From the NCBI GenBank assembly GCA_028289425.1, contig JANQPL010000004.1:741760-805759 (forward strand): 64,000 nt of DNA, given 5' to 3'. The stretch comes from Alphaproteobacteria bacterium (GTDB lineage Bacteria; Pseudomonadota; Alphaproteobacteria; JANQMY01). The notes under the pieces were generated by a model that ran no database searches, was not told the DNA's origin, and saw only the letters and a program-made list of their open reading frames with translations. Positions 1 through 8,406 of the stretch are shown here, piece by piece. Numbering within the stretch: the stretch's first letter is position 1; every line of letters starts with the position of its first letter. The translations under genes and the position numbers were made by a program.

Positions 1-532
1 CGATGTTACCGCCGACACCATCGACCAGTCCGCCGGTCGCCGTGTTCGACGTGCTGATGGCGGTGCCCGGAACGATGTCGTTGCGCGCAGCCTTTTGATT
101 GGATTCGACGGTCGCTTCAACGGAAGCAGCACCGCTGCCGCTGGCAATCATCGAAATGGCGGTTTGGTTGGCCTGAGCGTTGTTTCGACCGGCCGCCGTG
201 TTGACACCGATATTGCCTTCACCGCCGGCAATGTCGCCATTGGTCGCGGTGTTGTCCATGCTTTCGCCGGTGTCTAGCTGATCACTCAACACGTTATCTT
301 TGACATCCTGGTGGACTTCAACGGACGAGCTCGCCGCAGCGAAACCTACCGTATTCGTCAAATCGACCGTGATGTCGCCGGTAACGTTGTGGGTCACCAT
401 GTGGTTGATGTCAACGACAACATCTTTCTGTGCATCGAGCACAAGAATCAGTTCCGCTGACGCCGCACTTACCCCCATTGCGAGAGCAAGTGCGCAGGCG
501 GACGTGCCGCCCATCAGTCTACTGAGTTTCAT
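1..532 (-). CDS. Exported protein with amyloid/adhesin-like repeat, partial
   Basis: Only the first ~177 codons are in the window; the gene runs off the left edge. It starts at ATG with a strong AGGAGG five bases upstream. A signal peptide is visible (MKLSRLMGG, a hydrophobic Ala/Leu stretch, then ASA). After about 70 residues the protein becomes rich in Gly, Asn and Ala and contains GNIGVNTAAGRNNAQANQTA, the same Gx(I/V)xxNxAAGxxNAxAN pattern repeated three times in the gene just upstream. Such Asn/Gly-spaced repeats resemble those of Fap-type (FapB/FapC) functional amyloids and related surface adhesins. That resemblance is by eye only; I cannot name an orthologue. It lies 32 bases after the next gene on the same strand, so the two are probably one transcription unit encoding paired surface proteins. 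Confidence 0.7.
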   Translation of the reverse strand, partial: MKLSRLMGGTSACALALAMGVSAASAELILVLDAQKDVVVDINHMVTHNVTGDITVDLTNTVGFAAASSSVEVHQDVKDNVLSDQLDTGESMDNTATNGDIAGGEGNIGVNTAAGRNNAQANQTAISMIASGSGAASVEATVESNQKAARNDIVPGTAISTSNTATGGLVDGVGGNI

Positions 533-564
533 AGATACCTCCTACTCAGTTTAGGCACCATTGC

Positions 565-1248
565 CTAGTCTCCCGCTCCCGCACCAACGGTCAGCGAGAA
601 AGTATTGGCCAGCGCATTGCCCGGCCCCGCTGCCTGCGTCACTTGAACGATTCCCCTTGCCCCTTGAAAGGCGGTGTCATCGATCGTCGCTACGCCTGCA
701 TTCTGTGTGTTTCTTAGAAGCCTGCTGTCTACATCGGGAGCGTTTTGCTCAAGCTGGCTGTCCGCCAGCTCGACGCCGTCGATCCCGAAGGCAATGGCGG
801 CGACATTTGCCACTGCATTGCCCGTACCGGCCACATTGTTGACCGCGATAGACCCGCTTGCGCCCGCAAAGGCACCGGCACCGATATGTGCCGTGTCCTG
901 GGAGGGACCGATCCTGCCGATATCGATGTTCTGCTGAGCGCTTGCGGAGCTTACGGAGGCGGGCGAACCTGTCGAAATCGTGAGCAGGTTTGCTTCCGCA
1001 TTGTAGTTGCCGGCTGCCGCATTGAGGCCGATGCGCCCTTGCGAATTTGCAAAGGTGCCGTCGGTAATGGTGCTGGTGTTTGTCGAAACGTCCGATGGCG
1101 CGGATCCGCTGGCCGGTTCTTGACCAAATCCGCTCGACGGCGTGCCAAACACCGCCAATATGAAAGCTCCAACAAGAATGGTCCAAGACCGGCCAATTGA
1201 GACGTTGAGTCCCCAATTGGCCGGCAGGACCGTGACCCCCCTGATCAC
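565..1248 (-). CDS. Exported protein with three amyloid-like repeats
   Basis: A 227-residue protein starting at GTG (GGGG seven bases upstream). An N-terminal hydrophobic segment (WTILVGAFILAVFG, about residues 22-36) followed by GFGQEPA suggests export. Three ~37-residue repeats are visible, each of the form (I)xDxxFxxxxGxIxxNxAAGxxNAxANxxxI: cores GRIGLNAAAGNYNAEAN, GSIAVNNVAGTGNAVAN and GIVQVTQAAGPGNALAN. The last ends six residues before the C-terminus. Regular Gly/Asn spacing of this kind is typical of secreted amyloid subunits (Fap, and more distantly curlin). Function is inferred from the repeat only. It is followed after 32 bases by the partial gene carrying the same motif. The start is uncertain because no in-frame ATG lies near the signal sequence. 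Confidence 0.7.
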   Translation of the reverse strand: MIRGVTVLPANWGLNVSIGRSWTILVGAFILAVFGTPSSGFGQEPASGSAPSDVSTNTSTITDGTFANSQGRIGLNAAAGNYNAEANLLTISTGSPASVSSASAQQNIDIGRIGPSQDTAHIGAGAFAGASGSIAVNNVAGTGNAVANVAAIAFGIDGVELADSQLEQNAPDVDSRLLRNTQNAGVATIDDTAFQGARGIVQVTQAAGPGNALANTFSLTVGAGAGD

Positions 1249-1485
1249 ACTCCTACCCCAACAAATTGGTACACGAAACTAAGTCAGGATCGAGTATCGG
1301 CGGCGAAATGGCAGGCGGCGCCTCCCAAATGGGGTATTTTCCGCAATTGTTTTATGACGATGGGCGTCGCCGATTGATATGTATGGGAATGAAGCTGAGA
1401 AAGGCTGGATTTCCGGGGTTTCTGGCGAGAAAACGTCGTCTTCTGACAATGGGCGGGAACAGGCGATGTGGGCCGCGGCGTAAGT

Positions 1486-4023
1486 TCACCCTGCGGTGTT
1501 GCTGTCACACCACAGTTTCCACAGGGTGCGGAACAGTCTCTCGATATTGCTTGCAAAAAGCGCGGCGTCGGACATGGGCGATTCAAGCACCCTTTGACGT
1601 TGGGTTCTGCGCCAACGCGCCAAACGGTCGGGCGATGATGCAAGACGCGTGGCGATGTCCACATAATCCGCTTCGTCTTTTGCTGCCCATTCCGTCCGGC
1701 CGATGGCATTGAGGAACCCCCAAGTTTGGCGCGAACACGGGCGGCTTTGGGGCAGTGTGACCACCGGCACGCCCATGGTCAGCGCCTCGCAGGTAGAGAT
1801 ACAGCCGCTGAAGGGGAACGGGTCCAGCGCGATATCGACCTTGTGGTAATCCGCAAGTGTGTCTTGGTGGCGGCCGGTTTCGCTGATGAACGTCAGGCGC
1901 GATGGGCTAACGCCGCGTTGCGTGAACGAATCGGTCAGCCGTTCTCTTTCCGCCGGATCGGCAAGTGTCGGCCAGCTCAGCATTAACTTTGATTTCGGTG
2001 TTTTCTCTAGAATGCGGGACCAAACGGCAATCACATCACCGTTGAGCTTGCACAGATTGTTGAAACTGCCAAAAGTGATGGTGCCGATCTGCTGGCTGGG
2101 CGGCGGAGCCACAGGGGGAATATATTCAGGTGCCGTATAACACCAGCGAATGTCGGGCAAGCGCACTACCTTTTCCGTAAACAGATGATCTTGATTGGGC
2201 GCGATGTAATGGGGGTCCATGATGATGTAATCGATCGCCGGCAGGCCCGTGGTGTGGCACGAACCGAGCCAAGTGGCCTGAACGGGCGCTGGTTTGCGGG
2301 CAAAGGCCGACAGGCGCGACCCGGCGGTATAGCCCGACAGATCGATCAAAATGTCGATCTGGTCCGCGCGGATTTGTTCGCATAACGCCTCGTCGGTCAG
2401 CCCCAATATCGAACGCCACGCGGCCGCATGGTGGTGCAGATGCTGTGTGAGGAGGTCCGGCCGCTTTCGCGCGCTGTAGCAATAATACTCGACCGACTTG
2501 GCATCGGCATGAGCCATCAATCCCGCAAGGAAATAGCCCGTGGGGTGCAGGCCGAAATCGGCAGAGACCAAGCCGATTCTGAGGGAGCGCTGAGGATCTG
2601 CCGACTGCGGATAATCGCGATACGGATGGTCGATTGCGGATAATCTTTGCCCAATCCGCCTATGCGCTTCTGACAGGTCCTTATCGGATTGGGCGGGATC
2701 GTATACCTGGGAAAACAGAAAATTGGCGGCAAACTCAAGATCGTTAGGGCACAAGTCTAGCGCCCGCCCATAATGCCATTGTGCTTTCTCGTAATTTGCT
2801 TGGGCCTTGTACATGTTGCCGAGATTGGTGTGCGCGGCGTGGTAATCTGGGTCAATGTGCACTGCCGTCGCGTATTTTGCTTTGGCGTTTTCGATCTGAT
2901 GAAGGTCACTCAGAACATTACCCCAAGTAACGAATAGTTCTTTGGACCGGGTACCGCCCATAACGGCTTGTTCTATTGGGGCCAGAGCGGCTTGGGAATT
3001 GCCAGTTTCCCGCAATATGGCGGCCTTGCTGATCAGGGCGGCGGGATTTCCGGGCTCTATGTTCAATGCGCGGTCCACATGCCACAGCGCTTCTTCGAAA
3101 TGTCCCAATTGCTTTTGAGCAAGTCCCATCAGCAAATGAGCTTCAGCTGTGTCCGGTCGAAGTTGAGAGGCGGTTTCGGCGCTTGTGAACGATCCGGCTG
3201 GGTCGTTCGTCTTAAGTTGAGAGCGTGCCCGCTTAATCCATGCATCGGCGTTGCTCGCGTCCACGGCCAATGCCCTGTCGGTTTCCACAAGAGCATCCTG
3301 GTGCCGGGACAGCTCTTGCAGTACTTCCGCCCTGGCCAGATAGACCTTCGACTGATGCGGTGCCAGGTGTTGGGCTGCCTCGAAAGCCTCCAAGGCTTCT
3401 GAAAATCGGCCGAGTTTTGCGAGCGTATGTCCCAAATTTTCGTGGGATTGCCAGTGTGCGGGATTGGTCTTTACCGCGGCTTCGAACGACGCAATCGCTT
3501 TGTCAAAGGCCTCACTTTCCACAAGGGCGTTGGCCTTGTTGAAGTGGGCTTGGGCAAGGTTCGAATCCAGTTCCAGCGCCCGGTCAAAGGCAGCGATGGC
3601 ATCGTCATACCGCTTGAGCCTGGTGAGGGCATTGCCTTTATTGTTGAAGGCATGGGCATCGTTTGGGGAAAGCGCAATTGCTTGGCATACGGCGTCAAAC
3701 GCACCGGCGGCATCGCCCAAGTCCAACAAAATTGCGCTCAGGTTTCGATGGTAGAGTGCCACATCCCCGCGGTGCGTAATGGCACGGCGGACCTGGTGCG
3801 CGGCTTTGTCGAATTGCCCAAGCCCATGTTGGGCAAGCCCCAGCAGATGCAGCGCTTCCGAATCCCGTGGATCGGTTTTGACTGCTTTGGTTAGAAGCTT
3901 CGCCGCGCCGCGATAGTCGGCTTGACCCAGCAGGCCGAAACTTTGATGAAGCAGCTTGCGAAATTTGGTCGATTTGACGTGTGATTTTGCTCCGCCACGT
4001 TCGTCGACCACGCTGAGTGTCAT
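1486..4023 (-). CDS. TPR-containing GT41 glycosyltransferase (SPINDLY/OGT-like)
   Basis: An 845-residue protein. The first ~460 residues are tandem tetratricopeptide repeats (for example AHAFNNKGNALTRLKRYDDA and AHTNLGNMYKAQANYEKA). The C-terminal half matches the GT41 family of O-linked GlcNAc transferases: RIGLVSADFGLHPTGYFL, then LIDLSGYTAGSRL, APVQATWLGSCHTTGLPAIDY, FGSFNNLCKL and the donor-site segment DPFPFSGCISTCEALTMGVP. In bacteria these enzymes modify Ser/Thr of protein targets from nucleotide sugars, and TPR-glycosyltransferases such as Caulobacter FlmG glycosylate flagellin. With a large flagellar cluster in this window, flagellin or another surface protein is a plausible target, but that is inference. 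Transcribed alone; GAGG about ten bases before the ATG. No signal peptide is seen, so it is probably cytoplasmic. Confidence 0.85.
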   Translation of the reverse strand: MTLSVVDERGGAKSHVKSTKFRKLLHQSFGLLGQADYRGAAKLLTKAVKTDPRDSEALHLLGLAQHGLGQFDKAAHQVRRAITHRGDVALYHRNLSAILLDLGDAAGAFDAVCQAIALSPNDAHAFNNKGNALTRLKRYDDAIAAFDRALELDSNLAQAHFNKANALVESEAFDKAIASFEAAVKTNPAHWQSHENLGHTLAKLGRFSEALEAFEAAQHLAPHQSKVYLARAEVLQELSRHQDALVETDRALAVDASNADAWIKRARSQLKTNDPAGSFTSAETASQLRPDTAEAHLLMGLAQKQLGHFEEALWHVDRALNIEPGNPAALISKAAILRETGNSQAALAPIEQAVMGGTRSKELFVTWGNVLSDLHQIENAKAKYATAVHIDPDYHAAHTNLGNMYKAQANYEKAQWHYGRALDLCPNDLEFAANFLFSQVYDPAQSDKDLSEAHRRIGQRLSAIDHPYRDYPQSADPQRSLRIGLVSADFGLHPTGYFLAGLMAHADAKSVEYYCYSARKRPDLLTQHLHHHAAAWRSILGLTDEALCEQIRADQIDILIDLSGYTAGSRLSAFARKPAPVQATWLGSCHTTGLPAIDYIIMDPHYIAPNQDHLFTEKVVRLPDIRWCYTAPEYIPPVAPPPSQQIGTITFGSFNNLCKLNGDVIAVWSRILEKTPKSKLMLSWPTLADPAERERLTDSFTQRGVSPSRLTFISETGRHQDTLADYHKVDIALDPFPFSGCISTCEALTMGVPVVTLPQSRPCSRQTWGFLNAIGRTEWAAKDEADYVDIATRLASSPDRLARWRRTQRQRVLESPMSDAALFASNIERLFRTLWKLWCDSNTAG

Positions 4024-4453
4024 GTCAGATTTTCCTCACCGCCAATTCGCGCAGTGTACAAATTAAATTTTCTCGGGCAAGAAACGGCGGCAAGGAATTA
4101 GTGCTATGGTTAACGACGGCGGCGGATCCCAAAAACAGATTGGCGCAAAGCTTGACCTTTTTCGGGCGCGTTAACCTTACCGACACTATTATTAACCTTA
4201 CCAACAAAAAAGTGTGGCTGGCTTGAAAAACACTCTTTTACCAAACCCGGGCACGCAGTACGGTTTCGTTAACGAGGTTGGCACTCAGCATAAGGACGAA
4301 TACCGAGACAACCGATAACAATGGCCACGCAGAAGAGTGGCCTGTCCAGCGGGAAACCGACAGAATCAAATCAATGCAGCCGAATGAACGGACTGCAAAC
4401 GGGGTTTGTCTGCCTCTCGCAGACGCGCGGGGCAAAAGGCGGGTGAGTAACAA
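4024..4453. promoter_or_regulatory. Divergent intergenic region with 21-bp-spaced TTAACCTTACC repeats
   Basis: This 430-base gene-free stretch separates the glycosyltransferase (minus) from the LuxR regulator (plus). It is locally AT-rich. Two direct repeats of TTAACCTTACC, followed by (G/A)AC, lie at 4171-4181 and 4192-4202, exactly 21 bases or two helical turns apart, as expected for a dimeric or cooperative DNA-binding protein. A further TTAACG lies at 4110 and the palindrome TCGTTAACGA at 4266-4275. The repeats contain TTAACC, the CtrA half-site, but not the full TTAA-N7-TTAA box. No RNA gene or coding frame is recognisable. Confidence 0.4.
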
Positions 4454-5557
4454 ATGTTGATGACGTCAAGCGTCAAGCGTTTGGATGATGAACATTTTCG
4501 TCAAATAGAAAAATCGGACGGCATCCACTATTGGGCGATTGTGCCCGAAGAATGGCTGAACTTTCTCAAATGGATCACATCGACCCTAGACTGTTCGGCA
4601 GCGATGATCAGTTCGAAATGTCTGGAAAGCGGACGGTCTTCGGTCATCCAATGTGTCGGTCTGCCACCGGCTTGCCAATCGGATTATGCATCGATCTTAT
4701 GGACATTCGAAGATTGGTTTGGGCAAGAGGGGGCATCTGCCGCAATCGGTGATGTCTTTGTACAGAATGATCTTAGGACCGGGACGGATGGGCCTGCCAG
4801 TGCACAGTTCCAGGCGTGGCTGGCGCGGCACCGGATTTCTAATCAGACGGTACTCATCATCGGCAAGGACGACACCAGCCTTCGCCACTTGACCCTGTTT
4901 AGATCGGGCCCAAGTGTGCCGTTTGGTGACCGGGAAACGGCTGTTCTGGAGGATTATCTGCCCTATCTGCACTATGCCGATTCCCTGCGTAATCGCTATT
5001 CGAAGCTGGAAAATGAGCGGGACGCCACACTGAATGTGTTGGATCAGATCATTGCCGGGGTCCTGCTTCTGGATGCGGACGGCAACACGCTTTACAGCAA
5101 TCGCCGGGCGCAAGAACTGATTAGCCCGGACGACCGGGTGGCCAGTTCCGAGTTACGCCGTTGGTCGACGACCGCATCGAAAGAGGGCAAATCTTTCGCC
5201 ATACGACGGGACAACGGTAAACCGCCGGTGCCTGCAATGGCGCATCGGCTGACGAACGCGGATAAGGATCTGCCGAAAGGAAGTCCCGCGTTGATGCTGG
5301 TGGTGAACGATCCGATGCGCGGTATGCCTTCGAGCGGCGATTGGATGCGATCGTTCTTTCAATTGACGCCCGCGGAAACGAGGCTCGCGAATTTGTTGGC
5401 CCAGGGTGAGTCGCTTGAGCAATCGGCCGATCTTTTGAACATCTCCGTTGGAACCGCGCGGGTTCATCTGAAACGCATTTACTCGAAAACGGGTGTCCGC
5501 CGGCAGGCTGAACTTGTACGGATGATTCTAAGCGGGCCGGTGCTTGCGGGGGGTTAG
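4454..5557 (+). CDS. LuxR-family transcriptional regulator
   Basis: A 367-residue protein. The C-terminal ~65 residues form a LuxR/NarL-type helix-turn-helix: FFQLTPAETRLANLLAQGES followed by ADLLNISVGTARVHLKRIYS and KTGVRRQAELVRM. The region at residues ~190-270 (LDQIIAGVLLLDADGNTLY, then NRRAQELI) looks like a PAS-type sensory domain. The N-terminal ~150 residues are unassigned. There is no receiver domain and no transmembrane segment, so this is a cytoplasmic one-component regulator responding to an unknown signal. It is 45 bases upstream of the TadG-like gene on the same strand and may be cotranscribed with it. Targets are unknown. Confidence 0.85.
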   Translation: MLMTSSVKRLDDEHFRQIEKSDGIHYWAIVPEEWLNFLKWITSTLDCSAAMISSKCLESGRSSVIQCVGLPPACQSDYASILWTFEDWFGQEGASAAIGDVFVQNDLRTGTDGPASAQFQAWLARHRISNQTVLIIGKDDTSLRHLTLFRSGPSVPFGDRETAVLEDYLPYLHYADSLRNRYSKLENERDATLNVLDQIIAGVLLLDADGNTLYSNRRAQELISPDDRVASSELRRWSTTASKEGKSFAIRRDNGKPPVPAMAHRLTNADKDLPKGSPALMLVVNDPMRGMPSSGDWMRSFFQLTPAETRLANLLAQGESLEQSADLLNISVGTARVHLKRIYSKTGVRRQAELVRMILSGPVLAGG

Positions 5558-5602
5558 GGTCTAAAGAGCGCTGCTGCCTTTAGTTTAAGCTTCGGGGGGA
5601 GC

Positions 5603-6697
5603 ATGATGCGGCATTTTCTCGGTCACAATGCGGGAGCCTTGGGCGCACGGCTCGCCCTGCTTGCGGCCGTCGTGGCGATTTTCGCCGCTCTTTCGTTCGG
5701 CTACGGCAATGCCACGCGCATTCAGACCTCGCTTCAGGAAGCGGCTGACAGAATTCTGCAAAAGAACGATTGGGATTGGCAGGTGCCGAAACGGGCATCC
5801 GGCAGTTGGGGGCGCATTTTTTCCGGGCACGGCATACAGCGGGCCCTGTCCGCCGTGGTGACCGGTGGGGGCGGGAACCGTGCCTGCATCATTGCCCTTC
5901 ACCCGGATGCCACTCGGTCGTTAAGTCTTTATGCGGGCGCGAGAATTGACATGCCGGACTGCGAGATTCATGTGGCGTCAAGCAATCCGTATGCGGTATG
6001 GACCGAAGGAACGAGTTCGATCACTTCGGAGCGGACCTGTACCGCCGGCGGTTTTGCCCATCGGTTGGCGTCGACCGGCGGCCCTGACGCGGCGCCGCCA
6101 TGCAGCCCTACGAAAGATCCGTATGCGCAATTAGCAGAACCGAAAGTGCGGGTGTGCACCCACCGGAATGAAAGGCTTGTGGGCGCGCGGCGGAATTACA
6201 TCGCGCCGGCCGTGTTCTGCGGCGGGCTTGAGATCACGGATGGTGCGTCCGCGGTGTTCGGTCCGGGCGAATATGTGATCAAGGGTGGGGATTTTCGGGT
6301 GGACGGACATTCACTCATTAGCGGGCGCCGAGTGTTCTTTTATCTTCAAGGGGACGAAACGGAGCTTGTCATCGGCAAAGACACCACCGTGTCGCTGACG
6401 GCGCCGCCCGCGGGCCCCTTCGCGGGAATTCTGTTTCATGCGGACAGCAGCAACCGCCGCACCCACTTTTTCGACAGCAATTCGGCGGCGCTGATCGACG
6501 GCGCGTTTTATTTTCCCGCCGGCAAGCTGAGCTTTAATTCGGATACGACCATCGGGGCAGCCTCCAATTGCGCTCAGTTTGTCGCGTCACAAATTCAGTT
6601 GAATGACGAAACGCGCATTCGTCTTTATGGGGATCATGCGGCTTGCCCTCGCGCGCAGCCGCAAAAACGCGCACGGCTCGTGCGGCGGGAAGAGTAA
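5603..6697 (+). CDS. TadG-like (TadE/G family) secreted or membrane protein
   Basis: A 364-residue protein. One hydrophobic segment near the N-terminus (ARLALLAAVVAIFAALSFGYG) is followed by a short helix (ATRIQTSLQEAADRILQK), the layout of TadE/TadG minor pseudopilins after type IV prepilin-like processing. The following region (ACIIALHPDATRSLSLYAGA, CEIHVASSNPYAV, then GTSSITSERTCTAGG) matches the C-terminal domain of TadG-like Flp pilus proteins, where 'ALDPSASGA...G.C.I.V.S.S..A' is characteristic. GGGGGGAG precedes two adjacent ATGs, so the start could be three bases later. No other tad, cpa or flp genes are in the window, so it is either an orphan or works with a distant Tad locus. It ends two bases from the convergent protease gene. 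Confidence 0.65.
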   Translation: MMRHFLGHNAGALGARLALLAAVVAIFAALSFGYGNATRIQTSLQEAADRILQKNDWDWQVPKRASGSWGRIFSGHGIQRALSAVVTGGGGNRACIIALHPDATRSLSLYAGARIDMPDCEIHVASSNPYAVWTEGTSSITSERTCTAGGFAHRLASTGGPDAAPPCSPTKDPYAQLAEPKVRVCTHRNERLVGARRNYIAPAVFCGGLEITDGASAVFGPGEYVIKGGDFRVDGHSLISGRRVFFYLQGDETELVIGKDTTVSLTAPPAGPFAGILFHADSSNRRTHFFDSNSAALIDGAFYFPAGKLSFNSDTTIGAASNCAQFVASQIQLNDETRIRLYGDHAACPRAQPQKRARLVRREE

Positions 6698-6699
6698 GC

Positions 6700-8406
6700 C
6701 TATCGATTGGCGGCACCGGTTGCGGGCCCATTTCGTTTATTGAAGTCCAAAATCTCTTTGGCCGCGGCTTTTGCTTCGGCCGTGATGCTTTCGTGATCCG
6801 CCCCGAGAATGAACGCCAAATCCTTTAAAACGGCGGTCGATTTCAGAGCCAAATTGCCGTTTCTCGGTTCGCCGTCCATTTTCTTCGTTTGCCAGCCTTG
6901 CACGTGCACGCCCCAAACCTCACTGAGATATGGGTCCAGCACCGGGGCACCACTGCTGATGGGCGCTGTGTCGCAATAGTGCCTGAACTTCGAATAGTCG
7001 GCCTCGGTTATCCAAGAGGGGTCGTTTGGGAATTCGGGGTCGTGTTCAAATCGTGTCCCGCAATGTTTGTCCACACTGAAAACGAGTTGCCTTCCGTTTG
7101 GGAATTGGGGGAGGAAAAAGGGCGTGGGCTTCCAATCCATGTCGTCAGCTCGTTTGAGCTTCATGGGGACCCGTTCCGCATATTCTGAATTGATTTTGGT
7201 TGCCGGCGTCAAGAGTTCCGGAACCCTCAAAACCGCATAATCGAGCGCATCCCGATCGTCTTGCCAAGACGTTAGGCCGACGATGGCAATTTCGAGCGCT
7301 TGGTAGTCGGGCGCCTTGTCCCGCGAATCTCCACCCCGCTTCCTCAACCAGCCACGAACGTGACAGCGGGTGGCGTTTTCGCAATCGAAATCCTTGCTCC
7401 CCACCGCGTCGGGCTGAACAAAACAATGGCGGGCTGTCATGATGAGGTGTGGGGTCACGAAAAATCCGGTGCACCCTTGAGATCCGATCACGTGTGTGGA
7501 TGCCTTCTCAACGGCCAAGATGTCGACGCTCAGCCAAACCAAACCGTCGGTCAGCCGATTCACCCTTGGTTGCATTTCTGCCGGCGGCCGATAGTTATAG
7601 TCCGCAGGCGGAATGTCAGAGTCTTTGCGCAATTTGAGCGCCAATTGTTGGGCGTCGCTCACGTCAATGTGCTTCGCCACAAAGGGACGATTGGCGTTAT
7701 CGGTCTCCGCTTCCTTCGCCCGGATGAAGCATGGCTCAAGTTTACCATCCCCGTCTTCGTCTTCATCATAGGTGCCAAGCGGCCGACCTGCTTCACTCAA
7801 ACGCATCGCGTAACGGGCGAGGACTAGGGGGGCACCGGCAGAGCTCACGACGCGAAGGGCGCTCCTGCTGTTGATCAAGGGAGAGGCGAAATAGACGACC
7901 TCCTTGTTTTGCTCGAACTTTTGCAGCGTTTGGGTGGGGACGTTTGGATCAGCGGCACCAAAACTGTCCTGGGTAAGTTTAAGTTGAGGAATCTGGACGT
8001 CTTCATCCGGTTCAATGGCTTCCTCGATCAGAATGTCCCATCCCGGCTTTGACTGCTCAAATTCTATATCGAAATAGTCCAATGCATCGCGTACGGACGC
8101 GCGCTGGTGTATGAGCGCGAAAATTATTCGGAAGTAGGACCCCTCCACCGTGTTTTCATACACTGGCAGCCACGCATCGTTCGTTTCGCCCGGTTCGACA
8201 ATGGCACGTTTGAAGCCGGGCTCTCCGACGATCTGGTCGTCGTCGATCACTCGGACAAGCTGGCCATCTTCGTCGCCCGGCCGCTCTTCGTCGTCCGAGA
8301 GAATGCTGCAGATATCCTTTGTCGATGCGATCGCCTCAGGCATTGAAAGCGTTGACAGCAAAAAAACAATTGGAAGAAGCACGCACCGGGCCATTTCCGA
8401 AATCAC
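6700..8406 (-). CDS. Exported trypsin-like serine protease
   Basis: A 568-residue protein starting with GTG, which overlaps the stop of the upstream subtilase-like gene (GTGA), indicating translational coupling. A signal peptide is visible (ARCVLLPIVFLLSTLSMPEAIA). The trypsin-fold triad can be placed: His327 in LIMTARHCFV, Asp389 in DALDYAVLRV and Ser485 in APISSGAPVL, which replaces the usual GDSGGP with ISSGAP, as in many bacterial trypsin-like peptidases. Residues ~30-290 are a long N-terminal extension without recognisable motifs. It is the last gene of a three-gene operon (12650 to 6700). Substrate unknown; it may activate or be activated by the coupled subtilase-like protein, which is inference. 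Confidence 0.75.
   Translation of the reverse strand: MISEMARCVLLPIVFLLSTLSMPEAIASTKDICSILSDDEERPGDEDGQLVRVIDDDQIVGEPGFKRAIVEPGETNDAWLPVYENTVEGSYFRIIFALIHQRASVRDALDYFDIEFEQSKPGWDILIEEAIEPDEDVQIPQLKLTQDSFGAADPNVPTQTLQKFEQNKEVVYFASPLINSRSALRVVSSAGAPLVLARYAMRLSEAGRPLGTYDEDEDGDGKLEPCFIRAKEAETDNANRPFVAKHIDVSDAQQLALKLRKDSDIPPADYNYRPPAEMQPRVNRLTDGLVWLSVDILAVEKASTHVIGSQGCTGFFVTPHLIMTARHCFVQPDAVGSKDFDCENATRCHVRGWLRKRGGDSRDKAPDYQALEIAIVGLTSWQDDRDALDYAVLRVPELLTPATKINSEYAERVPMKLKRADDMDWKPTPFFLPQFPNGRQLVFSVDKHCGTRFEHDPEFPNDPSWITEADYSKFRHYCDTAPISSGAPVLDPYLSEVWGVHVQGWQTKKMDGEPRNGNLALKSTAVLKDLAFILGADHESITAEAKAAAKEILDFNKRNGPATGAANR

Noticed and set aside
745..1200. Plus-strand frames opposite the amyloid-like gene
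   Set aside because: Antisense of a repeat-bearing gene with a signal-like N-terminus; the Cys/Arg-rich product is typical of shadow frames.
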